This document shows positions 35,980 to 47,205 of a stretch of 64,000 nt of DNA, piece after piece. The DNA comes from Apiospora phragmitis. Its lineage: Eukaryota > Ascomycota > Sordariomycetes > Amphisphaeriales > Apiosporaceae. Where the stretch lies: contig JAQQWL010000008.1 in NCBI GenBank assembly GCA_038363925.1, positions 62,001 through 126,000 on the forward strand, given 5' to 3'. The position numbers and the translations under genes were made by a program. Numbering within the stretch: the stretch's first letter is position 1; every line of letters starts with the position of its first letter. The notes under the pieces were generated by a model. That model saw only the letters and a list, made by a program, of their open reading frames with translations. It made no database searches and was not told the origin of the DNA.

Positions 35980-36470
35980 GGCATGGATGGATCTCGTCCA
36001 GGGGCGTATAGTCTCTCCGGATGAGTTGGTCCACGTCATTTGCCGCCGCAACCGTTCTTGTTTTTCCTCAGGCCGGAGTGCCGCCCCATGTTCAAGAAGC
36101 AGAAGGATTCCTGCCGGAATGACAGGGTGGCCGGGTCGTCCGCATTGTACCATGCAGGCCAGTCCACGACCCGATCACGGCTGCTGCCGGTACTCTGCTA
36201 TTGCTTTTACCATCATCGTCCATTGGGGGAAAAGTTGCGTCTGCGAAGTATTCGTCAGAGCCGACGTCGATGAATGGTGCGGCCCCTGTGACCGTCGTGA
36301 AAGCCCTAACCATTTGGTCGAAGCCCGTGCCGCCCAGACAGCTGTGAGACGCTTGTCGCTGCTCATTTCAAGCACGATATTCTCAATTCAGCGGTAAAAG
36401 GGTTTGTAAATGATGAATTCATATTGGCTAGTTGCTGTCTACTTACAACGTTGAGCATGCCACCTGACAT
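35980..36470 (-). pseudogene. Unresolved gene-like fragment
   Basis: Protein-like stretches occur on the minus strand in three different frames in the right order: a possible start MSGGMLNV before a GTAAGT donor (36446), then IVLEMSSDKRLTAVWAA, then GGTGFDQMVRAFTTVTGAAP with IDVGSDEYFADATFPPMDDD, then VVDWPAWYNADDPATLSFRQ with ESFCFLNMGRH. This could be a real gene broken by base-run errors, as elsewhere in the window, or a decayed one. I do not recognise the family; a WP-rich C-terminus like that of carboxylesterases is only a guess. Confidence 0.28.
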
Positions 36471-36818
36471 TGCCCCGGGGTTAACCCGGAGTCAGTAGGC
36501 GGGTACGATGGCGTGAAGCACCGGACAAATGCTGGAATAAGTCGCAATATATAATTATACATCAAATCCCATTTAGTTCGATCATCATTTGTATTTGAGA
36601 CGATCTTAGTAGAGCTAGAAAGATGCCGAGCTAAGTTGTGATTGATCAGTAATCTTGACTGTCGCCAAACCCTGGATGCGTGTAAGCAAAGCGCGGCATC
36701 TAGATATTTGATTTTATCAACTCACCTAGCTAGAATTCTCTCATCTAGCTACAGTTCAATGTTCGACTCGTAAGCATCGACCCCGTACATACAATCCTCT
36801 TGATCGCCGAAGCCTTAC

Positions 36819-37745
36819 TTATGACAGCTTGAATTGCTTCGCAATCTCGATACCCTCGGCCAAGGTCCCGACCCGCGCATCAATGGCGTAGCCCTCAGCC
36901 TCCAGCCTCTTGCATTCGGCCCAGAGATCTTTGAGCGGAGTCGTGAAGACCTCGATAAACTCGTCCTCTTCCAGTTGCGGTTTGGGATCCTGGTTCTCCG
37001 ACAGGCTCATATCGATGGTAACGTGCACCATGCGCAAGTTGGTGTTGCAGAATCCAGGGTCTACCAAGAGAAGAGAGAAAGATGATAGTTATGTGTCAGC
37101 ATGTCGATTGTGGCAGGCAGATAAGTAAGCACAAAAAAGAAGACATACCGTTGAACATCATCGGCGTAGTCTCGGCGACCTCGGCCACGTATCCCGTCTC
37201 CTCTCTCAGCTCCCGGGTCGCCGCCTGCTCCGCTGTCTCGCCCTCATCAACCAGGCCGGCCGGGACTTCGATGGTGACCTTGTCAATGGGAGGCCTGAAC
37301 TGCTTCTGGAGCACGATCTCAGGGCCTGCGATAGGGCTCGCGAACATCAGTCAGTCAACCAGTGTTGTCGAGGGAAGTAGGGAGAATTAGGAGTTTTTCT
37401 CCTGACTGACCCGTCGACTTCTCCAGGATGGCCACGATGCCCACTCCGTCAATGTCCCCGCCCTTGGGCCGCGTGCGCCTCTCGGCCGTCTCCCACGTCC
37501 GTTGCTCGCCGCGAGCATCCTTGTAGTCGATCCTGTGTGGAGAGCACGTCAGTTTCCATGCAACGTATAGAGGAACAATAGAAGCCCATGAACTCACTTC
37601 AGTAGTTTAATCCATCTAGCGTCGTTGGTGTCCTTTCGTAGGCAACCAAGTCAGTCATGAGTCCTGAGGAGGCTATGTCGAGTCGGAATTCGGGCGGACC
37701 CACTAGTGGCTGTGTAGAAACCACATTTGCATCGCTCGCTGACAT
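36819..37745 (-). CDS. YSA1: NUDIX ADP-ribose/ADP-sugar pyrophosphatase (Ysa1-like)
   Basis: Hydrolyses ADP-ribose and related nucleoside diphosphate sugars, clearing reactive metabolites. Model (minus): 37745..37704, 37632..37598, 37532..37411, 37325..37149, 37060..36819; 205 aa, the expected length. Blocks in order: [60 protein letters not shown], and the NUDIX box [19 protein letters not shown] (preceding G in AGLVDEG). Then come [19 protein letters not shown] and a C-terminal helix [20 protein letters not shown]. The first two exons are 42 and 35 nt; intron 1 (GTGGGT donor, ACTGAC branch, AAAG acceptor) is the only arrangement that keeps phase, so the first 14 residues are less certain. 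Confidence 0.9.
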
Positions 37746-38388
37746 TGTGTAAGGCCAAGAGCGTCTAGAAACTACGATGACTGTGTTGGGTATGAACCGG
37801 TGCGCAATGCTGCGGGAATTGTGATCACAATGAAAAAGAGCCTGGTTGAGAAGCGGTGGGGCAAGCGAGCAGGTGATGAGGTCAGGTATGTAGGCAGATC
37901 CTCTAAATCTTTGGGGCCGTGATCACCGACTTACCAAGCTTGTCAGTATTCTTGACTTGTCTCTTACGATTTGTTAGAGAATTCACTGCTCGTCCCATAT
38001 CGAGCTGAGCTGCTTGTAGAGGTTTCGTTCATGTATTGAGGTCATTAGTCGTCAGCCAAAAGCCGCCTAAATAGCTACATAAGTTCTATACAAACTCCAT
38101 GCCCTAGATAGCTCCCGACACGCTATGCCATATCGTAAGATTCGTAAAGAAGAAATCCTCCATCACAGTCGTAAAGAACGCCTAATGCCCCTTTCGCACA
38201 CATCGTGTCTCCTCCAATAATTCTAGCACAATCCAGCTTCAACAAGAAACATATAAGCTCACTACAGGAGAGAGCCGGGTATCGACCGACCAACCCCAGC
38301 TCAAGGACAGGGAAGCCGAGAAATTGAAGTTCGCATTTTGACCATAGGCCCCAACATTCCAGCTTCACCTCTGCACTTCCATAGTTCC
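37746..38388. other. Intergenic, NUDIX promoter
   Basis: Promoter of the NUDIX gene and 3' flank of the DUF8035-type gene. No gene seen. Confidence 0.5.
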
Positions 38389-40174
38389 TCAGCGCAGGTA
38401 TCCACGGACAGGCGGGCGGTCGTAGATGACTTCGTGTTCAACGATCCTCTCCCTCTCATCATCGTACTTGGATCGACGGTGTCGGTGGCGGCGCTCCCAT
38501 CGGTCCCTGCTCTCGCGCTCCCACTCAATTTCCCGGGCCCTTTCTCTGCGGGCTCTTCGAATCGAGTCGGAGATGTTGACAAGCTCCAGAACGTCCTCCT
38601 AGAGAAAGAAGAGAATATTAGTCTCGAGACCGGTCATGGCTAGGTTGGTGCTACACAAGGGAACTTACATATCTGAGGTATTGCATGACGTAGAAAAACC
38701 ATTCCGTCTCCTCGTATTCGTAGCCACACTTCTCGATGGCTTCTCGCACAACCAAATCTTTGGTGATCTCGGTCCACATCTCCTGCTCTTTCTTGCGAGG
38801 ACGTCTCTCCCGGTCCCGGATCGAGATGCGCGTGTCATGGATGTCTTCCACAATGTCCCGATCCCGCGACTTGTCCCTGTGCGAATCATAAACCTGCACG
38901 CTGAAGCGATCTCGGTCTGAGACCGGCTCATTGGCACTAGAACTGCTGACCACAGTACCATCGCGCTCTGGGACAAACTTGGATCGCCTGACACCGTTAT
39001 ATCGCTGCCAGGTTACCTCGGCACTTCCGCCACCTATGCCGTCCATCTTAACTCTCTCGGTTCCGGGAGGTACATCGATAATGGACCAGTCCTTGGTGGC
39101 CCCGTTCCAGGCTTCGCCCATGCGGCCTCGCGAGTCAATCTTGCCGGTGATGTAGTCCGCCTCATCCGAGTAGTCTGGGCGACGCTCTGGTGCGGCAGAT
39201 TGCGCTCGGCGATGGCCATGCTCAATGTCTACATGCAGACGGTTTCGGTTGCTCTGCACGAGTACCTCATCGTCGTAGTACGAGGGTCGCTTAGCAGGCG
39301 CAGGCCGAGAACGCTCTCTTGGTCGCGACCGAGAACGCATACGCTTATGAATGTCGACCTCGGTTTCATTGCGTGAGGTGTAGATGTCGATATCAGTCTC
39401 ACGCTCCATAGTACGCGATGGTCGGGGTGCCGGCGCCGGCGGCGGTGGGCTCGGAACTTTGATGACGCCTATCGAATGTCAGTAAAGTAACGCAATATGG
39501 CCGGGATCTCGGTCATGCTTACCATGGTCAATATCTCGGTAATGAGTGATCACCTCGCGCTCAATGGTTGGGCCGCGAATTACTGGCGGGGCGGCCGGAG
39601 GCGGGGGAGACGGTGAGGGGCTGGGCGAGGGCACTCTCTCCTTCTCACGCTGGATGATTCGAATACGTTCCCGCTCCGGGTAGGAGATCTTTCCCTTCGT
39701 CGTACCATTTCGCGATGATCGACACGGACCATGGTACCAGGCGAGGGCGAACGCTCTCTTTCCATGAATCGTGGTCTCCTCTCCATAGTCATCGAGGGAG
39801 GGGCAGGAGACCGCTCACGTTCACGCTCTATGTATCTTTCGTGCACGTGGACTGGGCTGGGACTACGAGGCCTCCGGCGGTCAACAGTCTCGACCTCTCT
39901 GGCCCGAAGGACCATAGGCCCGGCTTCAGGTCGACGGCCCTCATCACGAAGGAAGGCTGGCGTGCGGGACTCACGGTCGCGGATAGAGATCTCAGTATCT
40001 TCGTACTCGCGAACAGGGGCTCGTGGCCGCGGGGGGAGAACTGCGGCGCTCCTCACGACGCTCGTAGATGTCTACGTCGTCATAGTCGCGACCACCACGT
40101 GGGGGTGCTGGGTAGTAGTTGCGATCATCGAAGTCCCTCGGGCGTCCGCCGCCGCCAGTCCTGTAGGTGGACAT
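38389..40174 (-). CDS. Arg/Glu/Ser-rich protein of the fungal DUF8035 type (two opposite frame breaks)
   Basis: Conserved filamentous-fungal protein of unknown function. Model (minus): 40174..39523, 39468..38669, 38598..38389; 553 aa, because the two frame changes cancel. The N-terminus is Gly/Arg/Tyr-rich (MSTYRTGGGGRPRDFDDRNY) and followed by many RDRE and RSPSP motifs, suggesting an RNA- or chromatin-linked nuclear protein. The C-terminal domain is well preserved: MWTEITKDLVVREAIEKCGY, ETEWFFYVMQYLRY, then EDVLELVNISDSIRRARRER, REIEWERESRDRWERR and VIYDRPPVRGYLR. The first break is at the G6 run 40031-40036 (one base too many); the second lies at 39660-39725. Intron donors are GTAAGC and GTAAGT. 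The DUF8035 label is from memory of the family's C-terminal block. Confidence 0.75.
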
Positions 40175-42658
40175 GCTTCAAAGGGGGAGAAAGGTGATTT
40201 GGAGTTTGTGATCTGGCAGGATGCTCCTGGAGGCGTGAAGTCGAGTTGTGTTCTTCAACCACAGGCGGTCAGGTGGGCTGGTGGGTTTGGACTGCGACAG
40301 TTGTCCCGCGCGGCGGGGTTGTGTTTAGGCGAGTGCGCTAGGTGGAAGCAGCAGCGGGCAGGGAGAATAGCGTTGTGCACCGGCGAAGTCTACTTGCAGA
40401 CTCGGAAGGTCAGTGAAGCGACGAGAGCAAACAGATGACAGCTAAGCTTCTTGAGTTCAAAGGGATATGTAGGAGGGAGAAAGCAAAATCAGCCAAGGGT
40501 CCCGAAAGACGATTGGAAAGTTCGAGGCAGCTTCCACGGATGTCAGTTGGTCAGTTTTGGGCTCGGGTGAGTGGGCTGGCAGACCAACCAAGGACGGACA
40601 TAGAGTCTTATGGGGAGGCCAAAGAGTGACTAGGAAAACGTCGTCATCCTACATGCAAGTGCTGACCTCCTCTTGTTCGTTGGGTGATATAGGGCCTGCG
40701 AACCTGCGACAAAAAAACGAGGGGGCAGGAGGGGGGCTGAACTTGGTAAAGGGTGGGCTCTCTTGGAAATGCCCTCCATGCTCAAGTGTCCTGCCCGGCC
40801 AAGTTGTCGCTCGATTGGTTGCATTAGCACCTGCCGAGCCGAACAAGCAAGAAGAACCAGGAAGAGGCAAGTAAAATGTGCATGCATTGCAACCTGCATA
40901 CTTGGTACTGGTAGGTCCCTCTCGTATTTCTTGAGGCTACATGTCATTATCAACCGAACTGTCTCAGTGTCTGCCTACCTGCCTGCCTCCCTTCCATGCC
41001 AATCTGCGGTGGTGCGCTTGATCTCATCGTGTGAACGTTTTGGAGCAGGCCGTGAGTTGTTGGTGGGTAGTGCCCCGTGAGAAGCCCATCAGACAGCGGG
41101 AGAAAGCACTGGAGCAGGGACGTCTGATTGGGCACGAAAAAGCAACTAACACAGAACGGGGGTCGCTGGCGGCTGCAAGAACTGCATCTCGTCTCAGCAG
41201 TTGTGGTTATTACACAGCCCAGCAGTCCCAGACTCCCAGCCTGCTTCGCCGCAGTGCGAGCGGTGAAAGGAGGACTACACGGGTGACAGGAGTCAATCGA
41301 GTTAAACACATTTCAGCCAGGCCCATCCCAGTCAGCTGTAGTCGTAGTGCTGTTGCTGATAGTATTCGGTCGAGGAAAAGCCTGAAATGGAATGGAAAGA
41401 AGCGGGGACAACTATGCCTAACGATCAATACCAGTCCTGCGGGCGACATGTGCAAACATGAGGAGGTTTCAATCCAAACTGCCTACCCAACCCGCTGGTC
41501 CAGCGCTGCGCTAACCTTATACCCAACCCGGCCATTAGAAGCAAAGACTATCGATGTGGTGCGCTCTTCTTATCTTCCCATAGGAGCGGCAACCTGGGAG
41601 TCGGGCACCACCACAATGTACGGTACTTATACATATGGTAGCCTCATCACACTGGACCGGTCGCACCAGAAACAATCAATCTGCGGCTCATCTGTTTGAA
41701 CGTGCTTTGTTGTGTTACTGTACCGTTGACATCCCGCTCGTTGACACACATCCCGCCGCGGCAGTTGCGACATAATCCTTGCCATGGTCTTTTGGAAGAT
41801 CCGGTTTGTACCAAACTCAGTATCTTCAGACGGCCCAGAGACTCGCCAGACCCCTGCAAAAAGCTTGGTTGGGTGCTGGCCGTATTACGTCACAATTCCG
41901 CGGCTACCGGAAATCCAATGTCACGGTAGCATATACTAATGGCGGAGGGGTCTGGAATCTTCGGGTGATGCACTCACGATATCTTTCAACTTTCTTGCTT
42001 ATACTCGCTCGATCAACCGAATAGGGTCACATCCAACTAGCTTAGTAGAGACTCAGTGTCTCGCTCTTCAAGGGAGTCATCCTGTCGCCAAATCCCTTTG
42101 TAGGCATAATGCATCGGGCCCATGACGACACTTGTCTTTTAATCATAGTCCGACACAAGCATTCAATGCATTGCGTACGCTGATCTCAGATGGCGACACT
42201 CTTTGACAATGAGGTGCTGGTTTCTGTCTCAACTCTTGTACTGTATCACGAGACAGATCACCGTCTCTTAGAGAGAGATTTTTTTTCCTTCTATGGCAGA
42301 AGTGGAAATGAGCTGAGATAGCCGACAAAGTCGTGGAGCCACCAAATAGCCCTCACAAAAGCACCCGTCGTACCCATGCTTGTTCTGGGTTCTTGACAAA
42401 AGATCATTCCCAGTGAGCAAAGGAACTCAGGATCTATCATTATGTGTAGAAAACGCTTCAAACACAACACAAGTCTCGATACATGCTTATAAATGCATGA
42501 TAACATTCTTGTGCTGGGCAGAACTTTCTAGCTAAGAAGATATCATCCTACACAGATCCAGAAGCTTCTATACTCATCGATTGATCTGTATAAAAGACGA
42601 GAGCGACCGAAATCTTGCAAAACTTCTGCTACTACGACTCTTGAAACACATGCAAATA
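40175..42658. other. Gene-poor region
   Basis: Promoter side of the DUF8035-type gene and further non-coding DNA. The longest open frame (41031-41699, plus strand, 222 codons) has no recognisable motif and no clear codon signature; I do not support it as a gene. Confidence 0.45.
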
Positions 42659-42901
42659 ATGTGCACATACATCGAATTTGTCGTAAAATGTCGGCAATGT
42701 GGCCGGACCATCCGTACATTCAGATCCGGTTGGGAGTTTTGCAAGACCCGACCACGTTGTGTTTATGAACCATCCGGCACCAAAACTGAGCTGGCTATGT
42801 GCGGAAGCTGTCAGAACCAGTACGCGACTGATGCGACGACAGGTGGGCTGTTGGCTAAGATGTCACATGATAAGGGATCGGAACCATGTCCTGAAGAGTG
42901 A
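42659..42901 (+). CDS. Small cysteine-rich protein, candidate
   Basis: An 80-codon ORF starting MCTYIEFVVKCRQCGRTIRT. Cysteines fall in an ordered pattern: Cys2, a CxxC pair (CRQC), two single Cys in the middle (EFC and PRC), a second CxxC pair (CGSC), and one near the end. This resembles the small, probably zinc-binding proteins that begin MC-x-Y in filamentous fungi. No signal peptide is seen, so an apoplastic effector is unlikely. The in-frame upstream start at 42581 would add 26 residues without cysteines. The gene sits directly beside a dead copia fragment. No functional claim is possible. Confidence 0.42.
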   Translation: MCTYIEFVVKCRQCGRTIRTFRSGWEFCKTRPRCVYEPSGTKTELAMCGSCQNQYATDATTGGLLAKMSHDKGSEPCPEE

Positions 42902-43360
42902 AAGGGAAAGGCGTGTATGGGTAAGCGCCTATTCATTGAAGGAAAGGTTGGAACATTCTCCAACGGCAGCATCTACATTGCGGTATACGTTGATAATCTC
43001 CTCATCGCTGGACCATCCAACGACAAAATTAACGACTAGAAGAAGAAGCTAAACCAAAGCTTCGAGATGACTGACCTCAGGCCCTGCTTGTTTTACCTGG
43101 GCATGTCCGTCCGAACAGATCACGAAAAACAACCTATCTATCTAAGCCAGCGGGCCTACCTCGAGAGAGTCCTCAAAGTCTTCAACATGATAGACGAAAA
43201 TCCTGCATCAACGCCAATAGAAACAGCCCTTTCGAAGCACCCCCAACAGACCACAAAGCAACGCCTCAAGACAGACTCTGGTACTAAGAGGCCATCGGAT
43301 CACTGATATACGCCATGCTTGGGACCAGGCCCGATATGGCCTGTACGATACGTGAAAATT
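42902..43360 (+). mobile_element. Degenerate Ty1/copia reverse-transcriptase fragment
   Basis: The translation follows the RVT_2 domain of copia pol: SIYIAVYVDNLLIAGPSND, then MTDLRPCLFYLGMSVR, PIYLSQRAYLERVLKVFNM, ASTPIETAL, and after a frame change AIGSLIYAMLGTRPDMA. It is dead: the YVDD catalytic motif reads YVDN, there is an in-frame TAG at 43037-43039, and the frame shifts near 43280-43300. No LTRs, gag, integrase or RNase H were seen nearby, so only about 0.45 kb of the element remains. Confidence 0.88.
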
Positions 43361-43666
43361 GGCCGAAGTTTAGCTGTAACATCTAATGTTCAAATTGTCA
43401 CGTTGAAATAAATCGAATGTATGTTCGTAAAGTATGGTTTATTCGTACAAGAAGTGAAACTGTAGGGAGCAAGTAGGAACATACCCGCCCCTTTTTGCAC
43501 CCTAACATTTCGGCCCGTATTTGACTTTCGTGTGGTATTTGTACGTATTCTGGTTGATGTATTTCATTCCTTCTCCTTTCCCGTGGAAGCACCAAACGCC
43601 GAGCATTATGTGTGTATCATGCAAATCCAATTAGAACGATCCTCTCCAAAGCGCAGCTGGGGTGTC
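43361..43666. other. Intergenic, copia relic to lectin gene
   Basis: AT-rich 0.3-kb spacer, the 3' flank of the lectin-like gene. No gene seen. Confidence 0.5.
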
Positions 43667-45397
43667 TTAAGGTATCTCGCGGCAATGTCCCTCGCCCATC
43701 ATCTCGTGTCTCGGGCGGCTTTCCGCCATCTCGAAGTACTGCTGGCCGTTATTCATCTCGTAGATGGGCGGACCGTCCAACTCCCCGGGCTTCTGGACCT
43801 TCTCGACGGGCTGGTTGTGAGCCGCCCCCCAATTCTGCTGCTGTTGGGCGCCATAATCCTGCACCGGCCACGCTCCTCCCCTACCCCTGACTGCTGCAGT
43901 TGTTGATATTGCTGCTGTTGGGGTATCCATAGGCGCTCTGCGATTGGGCTTGCGATCCCTGATGTTGGTTGGCCGCGAGCGCCGCCGCTTCGTCGGCGCG
44001 CTTTTGTCGCCTCCGCATGCACCACAGTGCGGTGAAGGCGCCGCCGACGGCAAGCGCTCCCACTGCCACACCGATGCCGACGCCGGCCTTGGCCCCCGTC
44101 GAGAGGCCCGAATCCCCTCCGTCGGCAGCGCCGGCCGAGCTTGACGAGTTGCCCGAGGAGCGCCCGCCTGTATGCTCTTGTTGTAGTTGGGGAGCACCTT
44201 GGCCGCCTGCCACTTGCGCCCGTCCCCGTTCACCTCGACCACCTGGCCGCCGCTGACGTAGTACAGGCGGAGCTCGTTGTTGCCGTAGTTGCTCGCGACC
44301 GCCAGCGGGGCCTTGGGGCTGTCCGCCTTGGGCCAGGTCTTGGCGTCCTGCCGTGCGAGCAGGGCCCAGTTGTCCTTGGCGTCGGAGACCTGGTAGAGCT
44401 CGTTGTCGGTGCCGATGTAGAAGACCGAGCGCATGAACTTGCTGTCGATATGGAGGCCCATGGTGCTCGGCTGCCCGTCCCAAGCCGGTAGTGTGTAGTT
44501 GGGGGTGGTTTTGGTGTTGAGCTGGAAACTGGTCGCGTTGGTGGCATTGGTCGCACTAGTCGAGTTCAGGGGACGAGGAAGGTACCTGCCGGCGCGTAAG
44601 CTAATGCCGTCTCGTTAGACGGGCCGTTAAGGGGTTTGGACTCACTGATGTGCCACGATTTATCGTCATTCAGCCTCGCGACTTCCATATTCTCGTTGTT
44701 CTTCGGCGTAACGACGGTGATGTTATTGCCTTCGGTAAAGCCTGCGGCGATCGCATTCGATTTCATTTCATCATTTGACAGCGTTCCGTATTCTGACCAT
44801 CCGGATGATCCCGAAATGTACGCTATCCAGTGAAGATGGCTGTCTGTGTCCCTATAGAACACTCGATATCCCGTGGTGGCTTCCCAAGACCACTGCGCTT
44901 AGAGTTGTATTCGGAGACGGCGACTTGGCGCCCCCAGACACAGTGTAGCTACCGCCATGTGACCAATATCCAGTGTTCATATCGCAATGCAGATTGGAGT
45001 TTATGATATCGTCGTTCTCATCCTGGAACCAGATTGAAGCCTAAATTATGGTCAGCCTATCTGACAACAAGTAACACCCTAATCCATGTCATTCGACGAG
45101 GCACTCACCTGAGTCTGAGTATTGTCGAACCAACCCACTCCTGCCAACGCCGATCCTTTCTTGGGTTTAGGGTCGAAATAGTGGCAGAGTGATGGACTTG
45201 TCCTCGGGCAGAACCGGTGTGCTGTTACTGTTGCACAAGCTGTATCGAATAAGGCCAGTGTCGTCGTCTTGCATCATCAAGGTCGCGCCCATACGGTCAG
45301 TGTACCACGCTGCTATAGCACCAGCAGATACCTGGTTTGCCAGTAAAGCCAACGGCAACAACGCGCGACTCCACGCACGACTGGTAGGAGCGCCCAT
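43667..45397 (-). CDS. Membrane-anchored fucose-lectin-like protein (several frame breaks)
   Basis: Cell-surface protein with an extracellular domain of the fungal fucose-specific lectin (beta-propeller) type. Model (minus): exon 45397..45109, intron with GTGAGT donor, exon 45041..43667; about 555 aa after six single-base corrections (near 45181, 44895, 44569, 44163, 43920, 43884), which together restore exact phase. Signal peptide ALLPLALLANQVSA. Lectin blades include GAIAAWYTDRMG, GYRVFYRDTDSHLHWIAYIS, NNITVVTPKNNENMEVARLN, and RSVFYIGTDNELYQVS; the FYRD/FYIG plus LY/LHW pattern is typical. Then comes a Ser/Gly stalk, a membrane segment AGVGIGVAVGALAVGGAFTA, the basic stop WCMRRRQKR, and a Gln-rich tail ending with GPPIYEMNNGQQYFEMAE. 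It is either a live gene with base-run errors or a recent pseudogene. Confidence 0.72.
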
Positions 45398-47205
45398 ATT
45401 GACAACGCGTCCTTGAGCAGAAGCTATACCAGTGGGGAGCGGGCGGATTGGTTGTTCAGGTCACAATTCACTCTTGGTATACTCGGAAGCCGGAGGGGCA
45501 GAAGAAGTAGAGAAGAGCGGGTGAATCGATGTAACAAGACTCATGACCTAGTAGCATGGAACAGCACAGCAAACAAGACAAGAATAGCGACAGTGGGAAA
45601 AAGAAAAGAACGGGACCGACGAAGAGCGACGATCGGCTCAGCTCGAGTGGCTCAGTTCGATAATAAGTACCTATGCATGCCTCACGCCATCTCATCCTTC
45701 CCGTGTGCGCTACCTACGTTGGGGCGAATTCACAGACTACCCTTCTCGTGCCGCAGCGGGCCCCTGAAGGCGAATAGCGGGATCCATCGTTTGGTGAATA
45801 TACGAAGAGTGCAAATTCCCAAACTGGCCGGGCACGTTCAGCCCTGCTAGCAGCAAGATTAGGCTGTCGTAGCCGATGCAGTCGTTGAGAATCGGCGCCG
45901 GTGATTGGCCCGGTAGTCTGATTGAGCAGGGCTGGGGCGGTAAAAGAAGAGCATTGTCAGCTATTTTAAGCAATGACAACTAATAAGATTACTTATCAGT
46001 CCTCCTGGTTTGGTATGTATACCAAAGAGGAATGTCGCAGACGATCTTTGGCTTCTCCCCGCCAAGATGTAAAGACTGAGTAGTTTTAGTGCCTCCCTCT
46101 GAACGCCATCATACATTCAGGTCAAGAACAGAGTCGCGTAAAGATCTTCTGCATGCTGCTACAGCAAACACATCAAATACCAGTCGCGACTTGAGAAAAC
46201 TTCGTGGCAGGCGGGCAGTGGATGCGCAGTGATTCGGCGACACTCAGGGTCTTCCCAGCCGTGAGCAGGGGATCCTCGCCGGATGAAGCTAGTATTGCGA
46301 GGAGCTGCCAGGCGTACCCGATGACAAATGCCTTATTATGAGCGAAAAGATCGAGTGGCCGACGCGAGACCCTTGGGTAGGCAGACACATATGGAGATGA
46401 GAAGCGGAGAGATGTCAGCATCTGTGGTCCCCGAGATCCTTCATTACAGTAAGCAACGCTGGGCATGACCCACCCAAAGTCTTGGAAGTCTCCACCGCCA
46501 TGCTGATTTCTAGGATTGCAATATCGAGATGAACCTGGAGGATATTTACCAGTCAGCTTCATCTCGAGTGTGAATCCTGCATCTCAATCGGTCCCGAAGC
46601 TTGCGCCGCAGAAGAGCATGAAACTGTCCATGCATAACACCTATGCAGGTCCTGAGGCTCTCGATACATTTCTCTCATTTGCTCTCTTTGCTCGGGCCCG
46701 ACTACCATTCTGTGCAACTTACGATAGGTAATCAGATGAAACCGTCAAGTCTCCCCTTCACAAGATATCATGCCACCTTCAGTTACCCCGTAACCTAACC
46801 TAATTTGCGGCAATCGCACTTTGGTCTCGATGTTCATCTATCCTTTATCGGTCCTAGAGCAAACAGCCTCAGAGGCGGGATGCTTCTAGTGACATGAGCT
46901 AGGTGTGGCCGCTCCTTATCGTTTCATCACAATAGCGTTAGCCTTTTCAACGGCCCTAGTGATTAATCTGTGAAGAAGGTCCCAGAACACCTCAAACTGC
47001 AAGCATACGATATAAGAAACCAATAAGGAGTAAATATCCTTCAATATCCCAGATAGCCAGGAACGCAGTCACCTAACAAATCTCAGCCTGCTGTGTGGTA
47101 GTATGCGGGTTGGTATTCTCATCAACAAAACATCAGGGGGCAAAAAAGGCTATCACACCAGTGAGAACTAATAACTGATGGGCCGCACAACGATGTTTGG
47201 CACAA
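45398..47205. other. Gene-poor region
   Basis: Promoter of the lectin-like gene and 1.5 kb of further DNA. A minus-strand open frame at 46173-46562 (129 codons, containing FAHNKAFVIGYAWQLLAILA) looks slightly protein-like but lacks neighbours or a known motif. Confidence 0.4.

Larger units (their letters stand above)
33978..36818. other. Gene-poor region
   Basis: 2.8 kb with no intact gene apart from a possible fragment at 35980-36470. It is rich in short palindromes built on TAGGTACCTA (for example near 34420-34430 and 34893-34909), the same motif class seen near position 430. Confidence 0.45.

Noticed and set aside
41031..41699. 222-codon plus-strand open frame
   Set aside because: No recognisable motif, low-complexity Ser/Arg/Thr mix, and lies in the promoter side of another gene; likely chance.
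46173..46562. 129-codon minus-strand open frame
   Set aside because: Faintly protein-like but isolated, without a motif or supporting exon structure.
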